Made by a program: the position numbers and the translations under genes. From Schistocephalus solidus (Eukaryota; Platyhelminthes; Cestoda; Diphyllobothriidea; Diphyllobothriidae), in contig WEDG01004536.1 in assembly GCA_017591395.1 (NCBI GenBank), positions 23,501 to 87,500 of the forward strand: a DNA stretch of 64,000 bases. The letters are read 5' to 3'. Below are positions 1 to 11,949 of this stretch, in pieces; positions within the stretch are counted from its first letter, which is position 1, and each line of letters opens with the position of its first letter. The notes under the pieces were generated by a model. It saw only the letters and a list, made by a program, of their open reading frames with translations, did no database searches and had not been told where the DNA came from.

Positions 1-1740
1 TTATAGCGCAACTGCTAGAAATAGTGAAAGGAATGGGTCATTAGAAAAACACAAATGAAACGTCCACCATTTTAAAATAATAAAACAATCGCCTTCGGGG
101 CGCTTTAATGTTTTGCAAAGATTTTGCAAGAAATAAAAGTCATCGCAACCTGTCTGGAAAAGGTCATTGATTGCGCATATAACACCTACAAAAATTACTG
201 GCATGTCCTTCAACCATTGACAGAAAGGAATACCGGCAAGCATCCTTAACCGTGGATCAGGCAGATTAATTAACAAACAGCAAACATGCTGTGCTCGAAG
301 AAGTAAGTACAGATTAATTGAAGCAATTTTCGCATGTTTGAATTGTAAGCATTTACTCAAGGTGGCATGTCGTAATGCTTTGATGCATGATAGTTTTGGG
401 CAAACATTTTGGTCTTTGAAAAGGAGAAAAATGGATGGGTGAGAGAAAGCAGTAATAAGGGTAATATCTCACCACTGGTAACGAGACATCCCACAGAGAG
501 GAGGTTCAGCCAAATCATGATAGCTCGCATGGTCAACTGTTGGGGGGAAGAAAGAAAAGACAATTTTGTTTTGGTAGTATTCCCCTAGATAGTTTTCGTT
601 TACTCGTTCTAGTCTTTTCATTCTCCTTTTTGCGACCAAAAAACAACTGATTTCTGTAATATTGCATTGCATTGTTGAGAAATAAATAGAGATTTATGCT
701 GCTGACAGCCACAAAATTGGATAAAAACTCCTTACAGATTTTTTCGTAGGAATTAAAGATCACGAAAAAAGTTTTTGAACTCACAGATGACAGCTCTGAA
801 TGCGTTTGAGAGACGAAGTTCTGGAGATAGACCCCATTTCCGTCCTCTTATATAGTTTTGCTTCATTGATAACCAACCTCCGATGACGTAACAGCGAATC
901 TAGTAGCCAACGTGAGTCTTAGATTCTAAAACCAGCTAAGTACATCCCCTCCCGTCCTTGAGGTATTCGATAGCCACCACCCTTTTGATGACGTATGTGA
1001 CATACTTCTTTGTTGCTGAAAGCAAAGAGGCGGGTGGTCGAAGGGCTGAACCTTAACCGCGTTATCGGGTGTGTAAATTGATTTGAACCGGGTGCGCAGA
1101 CCTTATAGCTAAACATTCTGCCGGCTGTGCACTGTGCAGCTAGAGTACGGATTAATTGCACGAACGTTTTCGAATGGAAGACCCCCAGCCGAAAGAGATA
1201 TCCCTGGAAGCCGTGTCTGTGCCTTACTGCTCATGATCTGTCGTGAAAGTGTGCTAGCTATTGAGTTACGGACAATGACAGGCTTGCGTATAGCAGTTTA
1301 TCCAACTTCCGGGTTGAAAGAAATGTGTCTTTACGCTTGACAGAAGCAGCCTGAGGGATGCGTTTAAGGCAATAGGAACATGGTTTATTCGCACAGTTCA
1401 GCGGTAGAGTTCAGTAGTAGTCTTAGCTGACGAAAAATTTTAGATTAAAAACTATTACTTAAGTGGGGTTCTAATATTGGCTGCCCAACAGCACATACCC
1501 GAGATATTTTGGTCACAACAGAATGAAGGCGTGTAACTGAGCCTCTTCCGGGCCGTCTGTAAAACTAAAATCACAGAAAAAATCACTGCTTATGTTTGTT
1601 TTTCTCACCGATTTTTGGTACCCTCAAGAAAGCAACTATATTTTAGATAAAGGGCTTCTTTTGGGTAACAAAAAAGTCTACAACAATGAGAATTATCAAG
1701 ATTGAGAAATTTCCAGCCATACAGCATCGGGTGTGTCAGT
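1..1740. other. No recognisable gene
   Basis: Only short open frames without recognisable motifs occur here. The longest is a minus-strand frame of 119 codons at the left edge (1-360), leucine- and cysteine-rich, with no domain I recognise and no start context or splice signals that make it convincing. The left edge is cut by the window, so an exon of an upstream gene cannot be excluded. From about 1,350 the DNA becomes AT-rich. Confidence 0.5.
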
Positions 1741-2514
1741 GTAGTATCGTTACTTATGAAGTAGACAAGCTGGACACATTAATTGCACGATTTTATGACG
1801 TCTTCTAAATAGCGTAGGTAAATTTATGGATGTAAAATGTAGTTTTAAAACCCCAAAATTTAAGTTCGACAACTAGTCGTGGTCAACTTTATCAGAAAAT
1901 TCTAAACGTTTCTTATAACCTAAGGATACATTGGCTTCAAAATGATAATTTGAAGAAGCTGTGATTAGCTACAAAATGCTTACACAAAAGAATGGTTTTG
2001 AAGAGGATTTAGACAAAAAATATTTGAATTTATACAGATTTTGAAATCATTTGCGTGACAGTTAAGTTTGCATTTTAGCGAAATCAGTTTCTGCCAGTGA
2101 ACAGAAAAAATGCGTCTTTGCATGCAATATTTTGGGAATACTCTGCATGAGAATCGATCTTACAACATAATCTGAATAATCCCTTTGTTATTGAAAACAG
2201 ACCGAATAATTACGATTAGCATTCCGTGAGGTATGTCAATTACTGTAATTTGTACAATAGTTGTGCGGTCTAGTGTCCGTAACACGAATCCCAATGTTCA
2301 AGGTTAACCTTCAAAATGGATAGGTGCCGTCTTCTGAAGGACATTGATGTTTCTGTCTCTGGTTCAGGTCGAGCCCGGAGGAGATGATCCCGGCTTCCTG
2401 CCGGCCGCCTGCCAGTTACATTTAATAAAAAAACTATGAATTTGTATTTATTTAACCTGTTGATTATTGATCTCCTTCGAAATTTGAATGTATTTTATCA
2501 CAAATATGCATTAC

Positions 2515-3145
2515 AGTATTCTTTCTCGTAAGTTTTGGTAAAAATTTACGTCGTTGTCGACGATAATTCAGGATAAAAAGGTAGTTTTTGTTTAAAAATA
2601 TTTTTGTCAATGAGAGTTTCTAAGGTCGTCAAATGTTCATTCATTCATTCTGTGTCCACTTATTGATTATGCTTGTTAGGTATGTGACGCGGTCCACAAC
2701 TATTGCAAATTTGTACATGCCCTGTATGACTTCCCTTAAAAGGAAAGAATATAACAGTTAGTTTGGAAACCCTGCAAGCAGCTGTTACAGTGCGTTACAG
2801 CGTGGTGGGTTCAAATCAATCTGAAATATACCCCTATTGCAGGTGTAGACTATGCAACAGACGTAAACGTCTACCAAATCAGCACAAGAAAAGCTTTCAT
2901 TCTGCATGTTTTCTACAAAACACCTTGGAATTTTTCATGGCAAAAAAAATAAATAGGGAAAAGACATACTACTTAAGCAGTAAGTAAGGACAAAATTCAG
3001 ATTTAGCAGACGGCCGGTAGAAGCTCATTCAAAAGCCGCCTACATGATGTGATTGAATTATACAGGAATGATGTGGCAGGATAAATAATATTACTAACAT
3101 TTTTAAATAATCATTCCTGATCAAAAAATTATTTCAGAAATTTGG
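2515..3145 (+). repeat. AT-rich dispersed repeat R1, copy 1
   Basis: This stretch resembles 41,310-41,925 over most of its length, and parts of it resemble 21,190-21,465 and 31,945-32,365. Shared landmarks, in order, are a block around a TTTAAAAATATTTT core, a 'TACTACTTAAG' block, a 'CGGCCGG' block followed by a run reading roughly 'GAAGNTCATTCAAAA', and a terminal 'CTGATCAAAAAA' then 'TTTCAGAA' block. It has no coding capacity. The element class is unknown; a non-autonomous element or the untranslated end of a larger one are both possible. The lengths and order are read by eye. Confidence 0.6.
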
Positions 3146-3494
3146 CCAAGATTGCATGTAAAATGTGCCAATTTAGGAAAGTTTGCAATTCAAAAAAATG
3201 GATAGTTCGAAAGTTTAGGCCATCCAGACCCCAAAACGAACCCCTGCCGAATTCTTCCCAGACAAGGTGCCAAGACACTTGGAAGCTCAAAAAAGTAGAT
3301 GCGATCACAGGAGCCACCATCTTATTCGTCTAGAAGCAGACACGATGGACGAGCGGGCATTGCTTGCACTACACTCAGGGCTTCGACGCATGAGAAGCGC
3401 ATACCTAGCATGATTATCGTCTCCCATATTCATTGCTCATGACCTAAGCTGGTGCGCTAATGGCTTAATTATCCACACTCACACCAGCCAGTTT

Positions 3495-4165
3495 GTGGCA
3501 AACTAGTGAGGTGATTGGGCCCAGTGGCCAGTGCGATACGAAGCCTCTGTCCAACTTGTGTCACACTCGTGTGTGGAAATAATGAAGGATTTAAGTGGCC
3601 TCAGTTCGGTTCTAACAAAGAGTGCCTCATTTCTGTCTACCAAAACAGAAGAAGAGCCATTTCACGTGGTTCATACTATATTCTCAGTCTAACAAACTCA
3701 CTTGCCAGCACGCACCGTAATCTTACGTGCTTTTATATCCAAAAAGGTAGTACTTGCGTCAAAATTCAGAGTATTTTAAATTATTGGGGGAGGGCGCAAA
3801 CCTGGAATACGAACCTTGGCCTCAGGAAGACAGTGGTAAACGTGTATAAATCTTAATATGCTGTAAATGTATAAAATCAGAGCAACCAAATAAAAGGGCC
3901 TGTCTGGCCAATGGCTGAATTTGGAAGCCATTTTTGCGAGCATATGTCCTCGCTGGATAAACCATCACCAGGTTAGCGGGTTAAGTAAGATATGCGGGTG
4001 AGTTTTGAGGTTTAGTTGTGGTCAATGTACCCGCAAGTTGCTTCGCACGGACCGCACGTTCTGGGCGCACAAAGAGTCTGCGATGTATAGAATGGGGCTG
4101 TTGTAAAATTTGGCTGCGAAGAAGGTTCATGAAATGACTTGATCCAGGTCTCTTCTTAAAGGGAA
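3495..4165 (+). repeat. Dispersed repeat R2, copy 1 (forward)
   Basis: This block recurs in inverted orientation at 16,620-17,290 and again forward at 18,150-18,650. Long shared runs include 'TTCTAACAAAGAGTGCCTCA' near 3,610 and 'AATAAAAGGGCCTGTCTGGC' near 3,890. The short frame at 3,515-3,856 is partly preserved in the 18.1-kb copy, but both contain no recognisable domain and the similarity extends well outside the frame, so I treat it as noncoding repeat DNA. A weaker relic lies at 6,150-6,230. Confidence 0.7.
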
Positions 4166-4690
4166 AATCCTTTTTTGCGTTCTACGACCCAAACTGTGGG
4201 TTCTTTCGATATTAATCCTCGTTGTCCGTTCATGATAGGTAGATTTTGGGTTTTCTAAGCGACCTCTCCGATCTGTCCGAGAGATTCTTATCGGTCAAAT
4301 GTCGTAAATTTTACCGACTGGAGTTCACAATAACCACTTTTCCCTCTTGAAAGCCCTATACGAGAGGCAAACCAGTCTTATCAACCACCTGAGCTCCAAA
4401 ACTTTTATCTTTTCACGCACCGCAAGGGCATTCATCTACTGCACACATCTTTCAGACCCTAGACGTCTATAACCAAGCAATCAGCAAACCAGCTCAACGA
4501 AATGCATGACTCTGCTAAATCACATGCTTGCAGGCGCCAACAATGAGAAAGAGATAACAGAACATCATGGAATTTGCCATTGTCGTTGCGACAGGGGAGC
4601 ATCGTAGGTAAAGATGTGCACATTTTTAATTCGAAAGAAATGTGTCTTGATGAAGTCAAGCCATAGGGTCAGGTTCGTGGTTGACCCCTT
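4166..4690 (+). repeat. Extension of repeat R2, similar to 5,640-6,635
   Basis: The segment shares a 'GTGGGTTCTTTCGATAT' block, an 'AAATCACATGCTTGCAGG' block and a 'CAGAACATCATGGAATTTGC' block with 5,640-6,635, in the same order. The second copy is longer because of inserted sequence between blocks. No protein-coding signal was found. Together with the preceding block this may be one repeat unit of more than 1 kb. Confidence 0.6.
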
Positions 4691-5639
4691 ACACGGCCTA
4701 TGTTTAACACCTTGAGCCGAAGTGTAATAGTAGATCAATTTGAAGCTCTTTCGCGAAGGAAAAAGTTTATTTAAAGCACACAAAGACGTGCAGTGCTCAA
4801 GTATACCTTGAAAGTGGACGTGATTTTCTAACAAATATGTTCCAGATTGAATATTAATGTGCACTTTATTTTTAAAATATATTTGAACAGCAAAGGAGCA
4901 AAATTCATGCAACGTGAGCATGCTTTATAACACGTTAGAGGGGAGGGGATCTTTTTCTTCAGCTGTCTTTATAGGTATTTCTGCTGTTGGAAGAGGATGA
5001 GTTTCAGATCCTCCTAGAAAACGTAGGGAATACTGTTGGGTTCTCAGTGCCTTCATTCGACTGACCATAATTTGGATTTCGTGCTATGTTTCTATCAAAA
5101 CGTGCAAAATAATATATTTCTTGAAAACATTTAAGCTAAGAATGGTACGCGTGAATTCGGCTGTCCCTTAAACGGCCATTGTCATTTGATGCAGCAAATA
5201 CAACACATTTCCACAAGAGTGAGATCCTAGTTCGCGTGTCGCCCGCGTTGGAAAGCGATTCCAGGCATTTTTGTCCATCTCATTCCCAGTCGCATTGACC
5301 CAGACAGGGCACTCACGTATGCTTTACTCCTCCCAATTAACAATCCACTTTGAAAGCATCATATCACGTTCTTGGGAGGTTACGGCTTACTGGATGCATT
5401 ATCCTCTGGGTAGGATTATTCATCAGCCTAAATTGATTCTTCCTTTATGGTCGTCTTCCTTGGGTTAGATTTCAGATCCCCTAAAAAAATCTTCGTACGA
5501 GTGACTTAGAAAGCAGGTCGTGTGTGGAACTGGGCTATGAGCAGGAACAATACATTTTGATGCGCATCTTTATTTAACGTAGAAAATATCCTGGATATCG
5601 ATAAACGTCGAATTTGCCAGGTTTTGCCTCATTTTTCCC
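4691..5639. other. No recognisable feature
   Basis: Short frames only (up to about 118 codons on the minus strand at 4,565-4,921, overlapping repeat R2). I see no domain, tandem repeat or RNA signature. Composition is like the surrounding decayed repeats. Confidence 0.4.
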
Positions 5640-6635
5640 TTAAATAGACTGATCGAAATGACTTGAGTCAGGCGAATTCTTAAAGCCTGAATGTGGGGAA
5701 TGCATTTTTGGTGGGTTCTTTCGATATAATTACTTTTTGGCCATTCTCGATAGGCATATTCTGGATTTTCGTCAGCCCCCTCTCTCTCTCTTTCTCTCCT
5801 TGATGCTATCTGTCAGTGAGATTCATCTGGTTAAATGTACTATATTATCCTGATCGGTTTTCACAATGCATTCCTTTCTCTCTTTAAAACCCTAAGCGGA
5901 CAAAACCTCCGCCTCTGCCTCCACCACCGATCCGCACATTTTTTCTGTCCACACAGTCGAAGGACATTAATCCACCGCACCACCACCACAGAAATCGTGG
6001 TTCTGCATGGCTTTGCTAAATCACATGCTTGCAGGTGCCAACAATGAGCAAGACTCAAGCAGCTCACGGTTCAGCTTCGTCAAACTTGAGGGTGTGGCCG
6101 GGTCCCGTGGCATGAGCGGCGACCTGCTAGGTTCTAGAGAGAATCCGAAACGTCATTTGCGGCAATATTTAGGGATTTAAACAGCCTCAGTTTAGTTCTA
6201 AGGAGGCTTGCCTCATTTTCATTATCCACGTGTATAACTTTTAATGGTACATTACATTCCGCATATCCCTTGACCTCCACACGTATCTACCACACAATCT
6301 TTCCCAACACCCAGACACACACTGTGCCCTAATGTCAAGACAATGCGAAAATGGATTGCACTTGCACAAAGGCAACCTTCACAAGCAGTCACTGTCATCT
6401 GACCACCCGATTGGTCGGCAACTTTTCGAACCACTGCTTTCAGCGCGTCCGGATAGGTCCGCTGCGCAATATTTAAACTGACGAGGTAACAGAACATCAT
6501 GGAATTTGCCGTTGTCGTTGTGAGAGGTGAGCATCGTAGGCAACGAGGTGCGTATCTTAAAATCCGATGAAATGTTTCTTGCTGAAGTCAAGCCGAGGTT
6601 ATGCAGGGCAAGGATTGCTTATATGGCCTCCAAAG
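5640..6635 (+). repeat. Repeat R2 extension, copy 2, with PLE-tail-like block
   Basis: The ends match 4,166-4,690. In the middle, around 6,118-6,155, a 'CTAGAGAGAATCCGAAACGTCA' type block resembles the tails of Penelope-like elements elsewhere in this window (for example 52,790-52,830). A decayed R2 block follows. The zinc-finger LINE at 6,640 onward begins just where the similarity to the 4.6-kb copy ends, so that LINE seems to have landed inside this repeat. Confidence 0.55.
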
Positions 6636-6639
6636 CAGG

Positions 6640-7349
6640 GCCGCGTGAATTCGTTTTAAGTGATAGTAGCCTTGCGCTGCAGCTACCGCACTCTCTCCTC
6701 CTACCCCACCTGAGCCTGGTGTCAAGACAGAGTCAAGAAGACCGGAGATGGGAGAGGGCGCAGGTGGCTGGTGCGGCCGTAGCTGCCCCTGGGCCTGCCA
6801 CCACACCTAGCTCGGATCCCACGGAGTGGGAGTGCCATAAAAGCCACAGTAAGAAGGAGCCAATGCAACCTGACTCTCAGTCTGCCAGTCAGCCACTCCA
6901 CACAAAACACACATTGGGCTGACCATGCGGTCCGAGTTAACCCGTCAGTTGGCAACCTTCCAAGCCACGGCTTTTAGCGCACCGTGATAGTTTCAAGCGC
7001 GTCAGATTTTTATAGTGAGGAAAATGCGCTGAGCTCTCGACCTCACTCTCTCCCCTATCCCCACAGTCAGACTACTGTCCAAGCCGGTCAGTTGCCTGAT
7101 GTGGGAGTGGGCACATTGGCTAATGGATCGGCGTACCCGTCTTCGCGCGCCACAACACGACCTGGCCCCCAATACGCACACACCAGGATTCACAAACTCA
7201 GGGGATATGGAGCAGCCATCGCCGTCTGACTCCCAGTCCACTGGTCAGCCACTCGACACACACAGCACATACACTGAGCCGATGGCGTGGCCTGGTGTAA
7301 GCGTCAGATTGGCAGACTTCCCAGCCACGGTTTCTAGGAAACCGTGATA
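6640..7349 (-). other. 3' untranslated region of the host zinc-finger LINE
   Basis: Reverse-complement of the 3' region of the nested copy at 14,734-15,596. Shared landmarks are an 'AACCGTGGCT' inverted motif, 'CGGTTTC' and a 'CACTTAAAAC' block at the distal end. The last 70 or so bases present in other copies appear missing or rearranged, so the true 3' end is uncertain. It carries two small 'CACGGTTT..AAACCGTG'-like hairpins near 7,325-7,350 that recur in all copies. Confidence 0.75.
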
Positions 7350-7356
7350 GACTCAG

Positions 7357-8436
7357 TTACATGGTAATGGTCAGGGTGTTTTCGATGTATTGGCGTAGGT
7401 AGTGTACGGTGATGTAGCTTAGCCTCCGGTGGTTTACCGCAGATTTGTGAATGCGCATGTGTCTGAATAGGCCCATGCGATAAGTGAATGCCCGAGGACA
7501 GTGAGGGCAGTGGAGGCGGCGATCTCTGCTGTGTGTTGGAGCTACAGGCACTGGTTCACCAGTCTCTGTACGATGGATTCACAAGTGACCGACCAGGCCG
7601 ATGCGTGAGGTGAGTGTGCGGTCGCAATGAGGACAGTTTAGGAGATAGTCCCCATCGTTGATGGTAGTAGTGGTGGTGGCGGTGGTGGTGGTGTTGGGGG
7701 TTACACGTGCTGAGCATTGTGATGTTGTCTCGATGATGGGGGGACTAATGGAATTGATGGCAGGGGTGAGGGTGGGGGAGTCCGAAGGAGGGTTGGTAGA
7801 AGTTGACGTAGAATTTGTAATTGTTGGATTGTTGATGCATTGCGTCCAAAGATGTCCGACTAGGCCGATTCGCGCGCGGAAGGTGCGTTGACAGCGTGGG
7901 CATGTTGGAAGGGCCTGGTCATTGGCGATGTTGGTCCGGGGCGCTGGTGACTTTCGTGCCGCTCTTTTGGTCTTGGCAGCGGCGATCCTGTTGGAATCGT
8001 AGATTGCTGCCCCTGTCTTAACTGTTCTCCTCCAAGCCGATCGATTCCGGACAAGGTCCTCCCAGGACTCCGGGTTGATCTGCAATTGCTTCACGGAGGT
8101 CTTCAGAGTGTCTTTGTAGCGTCGTTCTTGACCCCCTTGTTGACGAGAACCCATGGCGACATCTCCGTAGAAGAGTCGTTTGGGTAGCCTTTCGTCATCC
8201 ATCCGCACAAGATGACCGCTCCAGCGCAGTTGCAGTTGTTTCAACTGAGCGTAAATGCTGAGAAGGCCTGTTCGTTCTAGCACTTCCGTGTCCGGTATCC
8301 TGTCTTGCCAACTCAGCTTTAGTATTCTGCTGAGACAGCTGAGATGGAAGTGGTTGAGCTTCCGCGCCTGCTTTTGGTAGATCGTCCACGTTTCCGCTCC
8401 ATACAGCAGCGTCGGCAATATGACAGCTTTGTACAT
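7357..8436 (-). pseudogene. LINE ORF C-terminal part: RT thumb and C2H2 zinc fingers (host copy)
   Basis: This is the C-terminal part of the broken minus-strand LINE polyprotein. The 285-residue frame at 7,579-8,436 begins with the region after the RT palm, with 'LLYGAETWT' near residue 12 and '[15 protein letters not shown]' near residue 45, a conserved thumb/connector of RTE-type RTs. It continues into zinc fingers of the pattern C-x2-C-x12-H-x3,4-C/H ('[18 protein letters not shown]' and '[18 protein letters not shown]'). A further finger, 'CPHCPRAFTYRMGLFRHMRIH', is in another frame at 7,357-7,551, so at least one frameshift separates them. The fingers presumably bind nucleic acid. The frame is disrupted, so no working protein is expected. 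Confidence 0.85.
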
Positions 8437-8533
8437 CTTGAGTTTGGTGCTGAGGTGGAGATCATGTCAATTCCAGACCACATTTTGCATGCGTCCAAAG
8501 GCTTGGCTGGCATTAGCGATCCAATGGGCGATC

Positions 8534-10196
8534 TCATCGTCGACTTTGGTGCTGCGTGAGAGATGATTGCCTAGGTTCATGAAGGTATCCACAGATATAA
8601 AAAGGGCGCCATTGACGTTGATGTGAGCCTCGGTGTAGAGTGTTGGGCGACGGTTGATGCATCACAACCGTTTTCTCGGTGTTGGTGCGAAGTCCGAAGT
8701 TGTCACAGGCGGCAGCGAAGAGGTCCATGCTCCTTTGCATTTCCTCTTCTGTCGTTGTATTGAGTGCGCAGTCGTCAGCGAATAGAAGTTCGTGGATGGT
8801 GGCTGTGGAGAAACGCGAGCGGAAGTGCATCCGTCGTTGGTTGAGGAGGCGGCCATCTATCCGGTAGGCGATGCGTATCCCGGGGCGATCGTCACGGTAG
8901 GCATCCATTAACGTGGCAGAGAATATGAGGCTGAAGAGGGAAGGCGCAAGAACGCAGCCTTGCTTCACTCCGTTGGTCACTTCGAATGCTTCAGGTACAT
9001 TCCCGTTGTCAGCAACGCGCGCAATCATCCCGTCGTGAAGCTGACGTACCATATGTGTGAACCGTTCAGGAAAGTCGAATTTCTGCAGGATTTTCCACAG
9101 CCCGTCGCGATTCACCGTGTCAAAGGCTTTTGTCAGCTCTACAAAGGTAGTGTAGAGGTGAGTTCGCATCTCTTGGCACTTCTCTTGCAGCTGGCGAGCA
9201 GCGAAGATCATGTAGATTGTTCCTCTGTGTCGCCGAAAGCCATATTGGCTTTCCGGGAGCAGTCCTTGCTCTAGGTGAGCGTTCAAGCGGTTGAGGAGAA
9301 TGCAGGTGAAGATCTTTCCAGCGATGTTCAACAGCGAGATTCCTCGGTGGTTGTCGCAGAGTTGGCGGTTCCCTTTTTTCTTGTAGAGGTGGACAATGGT
9401 GGCGTCTTTGAAATCCTGAAGGACTTGTCCTTGGTGCCACATCTCCTGGAAGAGTACTGTGAGTCGATTAATCAGCTGGGTTCCACCATGCTTGTAAATC
9501 TCAGCAGTTATCGTGTCCGAGCCAGGTGCTTTCCCGCTGGAGAGTTGCTGCATGGCTCTGATGGTGTCTTAGAGAGAGGGTGGTAGATCAAGGTCGGCGT
9601 TGGTTTCCACTTCAGGCAGGCGATCGATGGTGGCGTCGGAGATGGTGGAGGGCTGGTTTGAGAACGCTTTGAAAGTGTTCTGTCGATCGCATCAGGATTT
9701 GCGTCTTCTCAGTGAGCAGCGTCCTGCCATCGGCACTGAGATGAGGGGTGGCGCCTTTGACGGGAGGTCCGTAGACAGCCTTGGTGGCGGCGAAGAATTT
9801 CTTCCATTCGTTTCGGTCCGCGTACCCTTGGATTTCCTCGGCTTTGTGCGTCATCCAGGCATCCTGCATCTCCCGCAGCCGTTGATGTACAAGGCGGTGA
9901 CTTCGGTAGAAGGCTGTCTTGTTTGCAGCGGTAGGGCGATCGATATAGGCTTTGTGTAACTGTTTCTTCTCGACGAGCAGAGCGTTGATAGCTGCGTCGT
10001 TGTCATCAAACCAGTCTTGGTTCTAACGACGTGCGCGGCCGAGGACATCCAGGGCAGTGGATTGAATGGTATCTCTCAGCTGACACCAGCGGTTTTCCAC
10101 GGAGATGTCCGCATCGGCGACTGGAAGGTTGGCTAGACGGTTGGCCAGTTCGTTGCTAAAATGTAGATGGTGAGCAGGCACATTCAGCAAAACAGT
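8534..10196 (-). pseudogene. LINE reverse transcriptase domain (host copy)
   Basis: The 339-residue frame at 8,534-9,553 is a non-LTR reverse transcriptase. Visible motifs are 'SSGKAPGSDTI' near the start, 'NHRGISLLNIAGKIF', motif A 'TKAFDTVNRDGLWK', motif B 'NGVKQGCVLAPSLFS' and an intact catalytic 'FADD' in 'ELLFADDCALN'. Upstream codons continue in other frames to 10,196 ('EEIQGYADRNEWKKFF' in the frame 9,612-9,869), so frameshifts separate the linker from the palm. The similarity to RTE-clade RTs is family knowledge. The endonuclease half of this same element is at 15,609-16,545, displaced by the nested copy. The break falls in the endonuclease-to-RT linker. Confidence 0.9.
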
Positions 10197-10208
10197 ATTC
10201 AACTTACC
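10197..10208. repeat. Left target-site duplication of nested LINE
   Basis: The 12 bases ATTCAACTTACC occur here and, perfectly, at 15,597-15,608. Read on the minus strand they encode part of the host LINE linker ('GKLN'), which continues in frame-compatible homology into 10,196 on one side and into 15,609 on the other. This is a classic target duplication left by target-primed reverse transcription. Confidence 0.93.
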
Positions 10209-10653
10209 GGGGTGTAGGGGTACTAGTTAAGGGTAGCACCACACAGCTTGCATTTGGTCGCTCCATTTGTCTCGTACAGGTGGTGAATGCTCCTGTGGCC
10301 GCTTCTAACTGGTACCCAACTCTCACCTGTGGCTCCTCGAAGTTGGGTTCCTCCCAGCGGCCACACACCGCGCAACCGTCACGACCGGCGGGCTAAACCA
10401 GTTGAGGGTCTCCGGTGTTGTATGTGCCTCCACACCCGGTATGTCTGACTCCGAACTTCCCACCTCCCCCCTCTCAAAAAGTCCTACGGTGGGGGCGACA
10501 GCAACCCCGTAGGCAGCCCAGACTAACTCGGGTCGTTCTCCCACTAAAACAAATCCGTGACCCATAGTAGAGTTCGGCAGCCGTCTGGGATATCCAAGCA
10601 GCCTTATTTAGGGATAGCACTGCTTGCCTCCTCGCGGAGGATGGGGCTAGAAA
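10209..10653 (+). other. 5' leader of nested LINE
   Basis: Sequence upstream of the first endonuclease ATG. Its reverse complement is found at 19,240-19,682 upstream of another endonuclease fragment, and a diverged plus-strand version lies at 55,690-56,040. Conservation of this region among three copies shows it is part of the element and a good place to look for an internal promoter. Landmarks are 'GCTAAACCAG', 'TCCGGTGTTGT' and a 'CCTACGGTGGGGGCGACAGC' block. Confidence 0.75.
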
Positions 10654-11949
10654 ATGTGCCCTAAAAATGCTGGGTCTCACGTCTTCTGCAGCCGGCCGCG
10701 GCTCGCAGATCGCAAACTACGCGGTCGTAAAACTCAAACAAACAACAATATCCCCCGTCCCCATCCCCCTCGCCATACTCTCCAGGCTGCTCGGGTGAGT
10801 CCACTCACACTAGCAGCCTGGAATGTTCGTTCCCTTTTAGACAATCATAGGAGCAACCGGCCGGAACGGAGGACGGCGCTAGTCGCTCGGGACCTGGCGC
10901 GCTACAAGGTGGAAATTGCTGCTCTCAGCGAGACCCGATTCTCTGAGCAGGGTCAACTGGAGGAGGTGGGGGCCGGCTACACTTTCTTCTGGAGCGGCCG
11001 GCCAAAGGCAGAGCGACGCGACGCTGGTGTTGCCTTTGCCATTCGTAACGATATCGTTGGACGTCTGCCCTGTCTGCCGCAGGGTATCAATGATCGCCTG
11101 ATGAGCCTCCGCCTGCCTCTTCGGGGAGACCAATTCGCCACCATCATCAGCGCCTACGCTCCCCCCCCAATGACGAGCTCTGATGCGGTGGAGGACAAAT
11201 TCTACGAGGACCTGCACGCCTTGCTGGTGACTGTGCCGAAAGAGGACAAGTTAATTGTCCTTGGTGACTTCAATGCCCGCGTCGGGACGGTACACGCTGC
11301 CTGGCAGGGAGTGCTGGGTCCCCACGGTCTCGGTAGCTGTAACGATAACGGCCTCCTTCTTCTGCGCACGTGTGCGGAACACCATCTCCTGCTGACCAAC
11401 ACCTTCTTCCACCTTCCGACGCGGGAGAAGGCCACGTGGATGCACCCTCGGTCGCGGTGCTGGCATCTGCTGGACTATGTTCTCGTCTGGAGGCGAGATC
11501 GACCGGACGTGCTGGTAACCAAGGCGATCCGCGATGCCGATGGTTGGACAGATCACCGCCTCGTCATCTCCCATATGAGGCTCCGACTGAAACCCCGACG
11601 AAGGCCCCAAGGTAAGAGGCCACCATGTAAGTTAAATACTCTTTTATTAAATTTGCCTGCTCACTGTTTTGATTTCAGCAACCAAATAACCAAGAAACTG
11701 GAGGACCTGCATGCTCCAGATGATAACGCTACCGTGGAGACACGATGGTGTCAACTGCGAAATGTCATCCAGTCCACCGCCCTCGATGTACTCGGACGCG
11801 CACACCGTCGACACCAGGACTGGTTTGACGACAATGACGCCGACATCAGCAGCTTACTCACGGAGAAGAATAGACTACACAAAGCCTACATGGACCTTCG
11901 GACTGACGCCACCAAAGCAGCCTTTTTCAGATGCCGGCGCCTTGTTTAA
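10654..11949 (+). CDS. LINE AP endonuclease domain and linker (open frame)
   Basis: A 431-residue open frame that would nick the genomic target to prime reverse transcription. The apurinic/apyrimidinic endonuclease fold shows all catalytic signatures: 'AAWNVRSL' (N57), 'LSETRF' (E93), 'SAYAPP' (Y168), 'GDFNAR' (D205, N207), 'LLDYVLV' (D274) and 'TDHRLV' (D300, H301). After residue 320 comes a linker rich in basic residues ending in a helical region ('[13 protein letters not shown]'). The ATG at 10,654 is chosen because a related fragment at 19,236 starts at the aligned ATG. The frame ends at a TAA that interrupts the linker; homologous residues continue beyond it, so the real ORF was longer. 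Confidence 0.9.
   Translation: MCPKNAGSHVFCSRPRLADRKLRGRKTQTNNNIPRPHPPRHTLQAARVSPLTLAAWNVRSLLDNHRSNRPERRTALVARDLARYKVEIAALSETRFSEQGQLEEVGAGYTFFWSGRPKAERRDAGVAFAIRNDIVGRLPCLPQGINDRLMSLRLPLRGDQFATIISAYAPPPMTSSDAVEDKFYEDLHALLVTVPKEDKLIVLGDFNARVGTVHAAWQGVLGPHGLGSCNDNGLLLLRTCAEHHLLLTNTFFHLPTREKATWMHPRSRCWHLLDYVLVWRRDRPDVLVTKAIRDADGWTDHRLVISHMRLRLKPRRRPQGKRPPCKLNTLLLNLPAHCFDFSNQITKKLEDLHAPDDNATVETRWCQLRNVIQSTALDVLGRAHRRHQDWFDDNDADISSLLTEKNRLHKAYMDLRTDATKAAFFRCRRLV

Noticed and set aside
3515..3856. 113-codon frame partly conserved at 18,107-18,409
   Set aside because: The nucleotide similarity extends beyond the frame on both sides and is equally strong in noncoding parts, so it reflects a repeat, not protein selection.
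11627..11678. Intron-like GT...AG segment of 52 bp inside the LINE, also present at the same length in the host copy (minus strand 10,206-10,155)
   Set aside because: Both copies read through it in the same frame with conserved residues (KLNT..., NxPAH, FSN), and splicing would create a stop in the nested copy. It is coding sequence.
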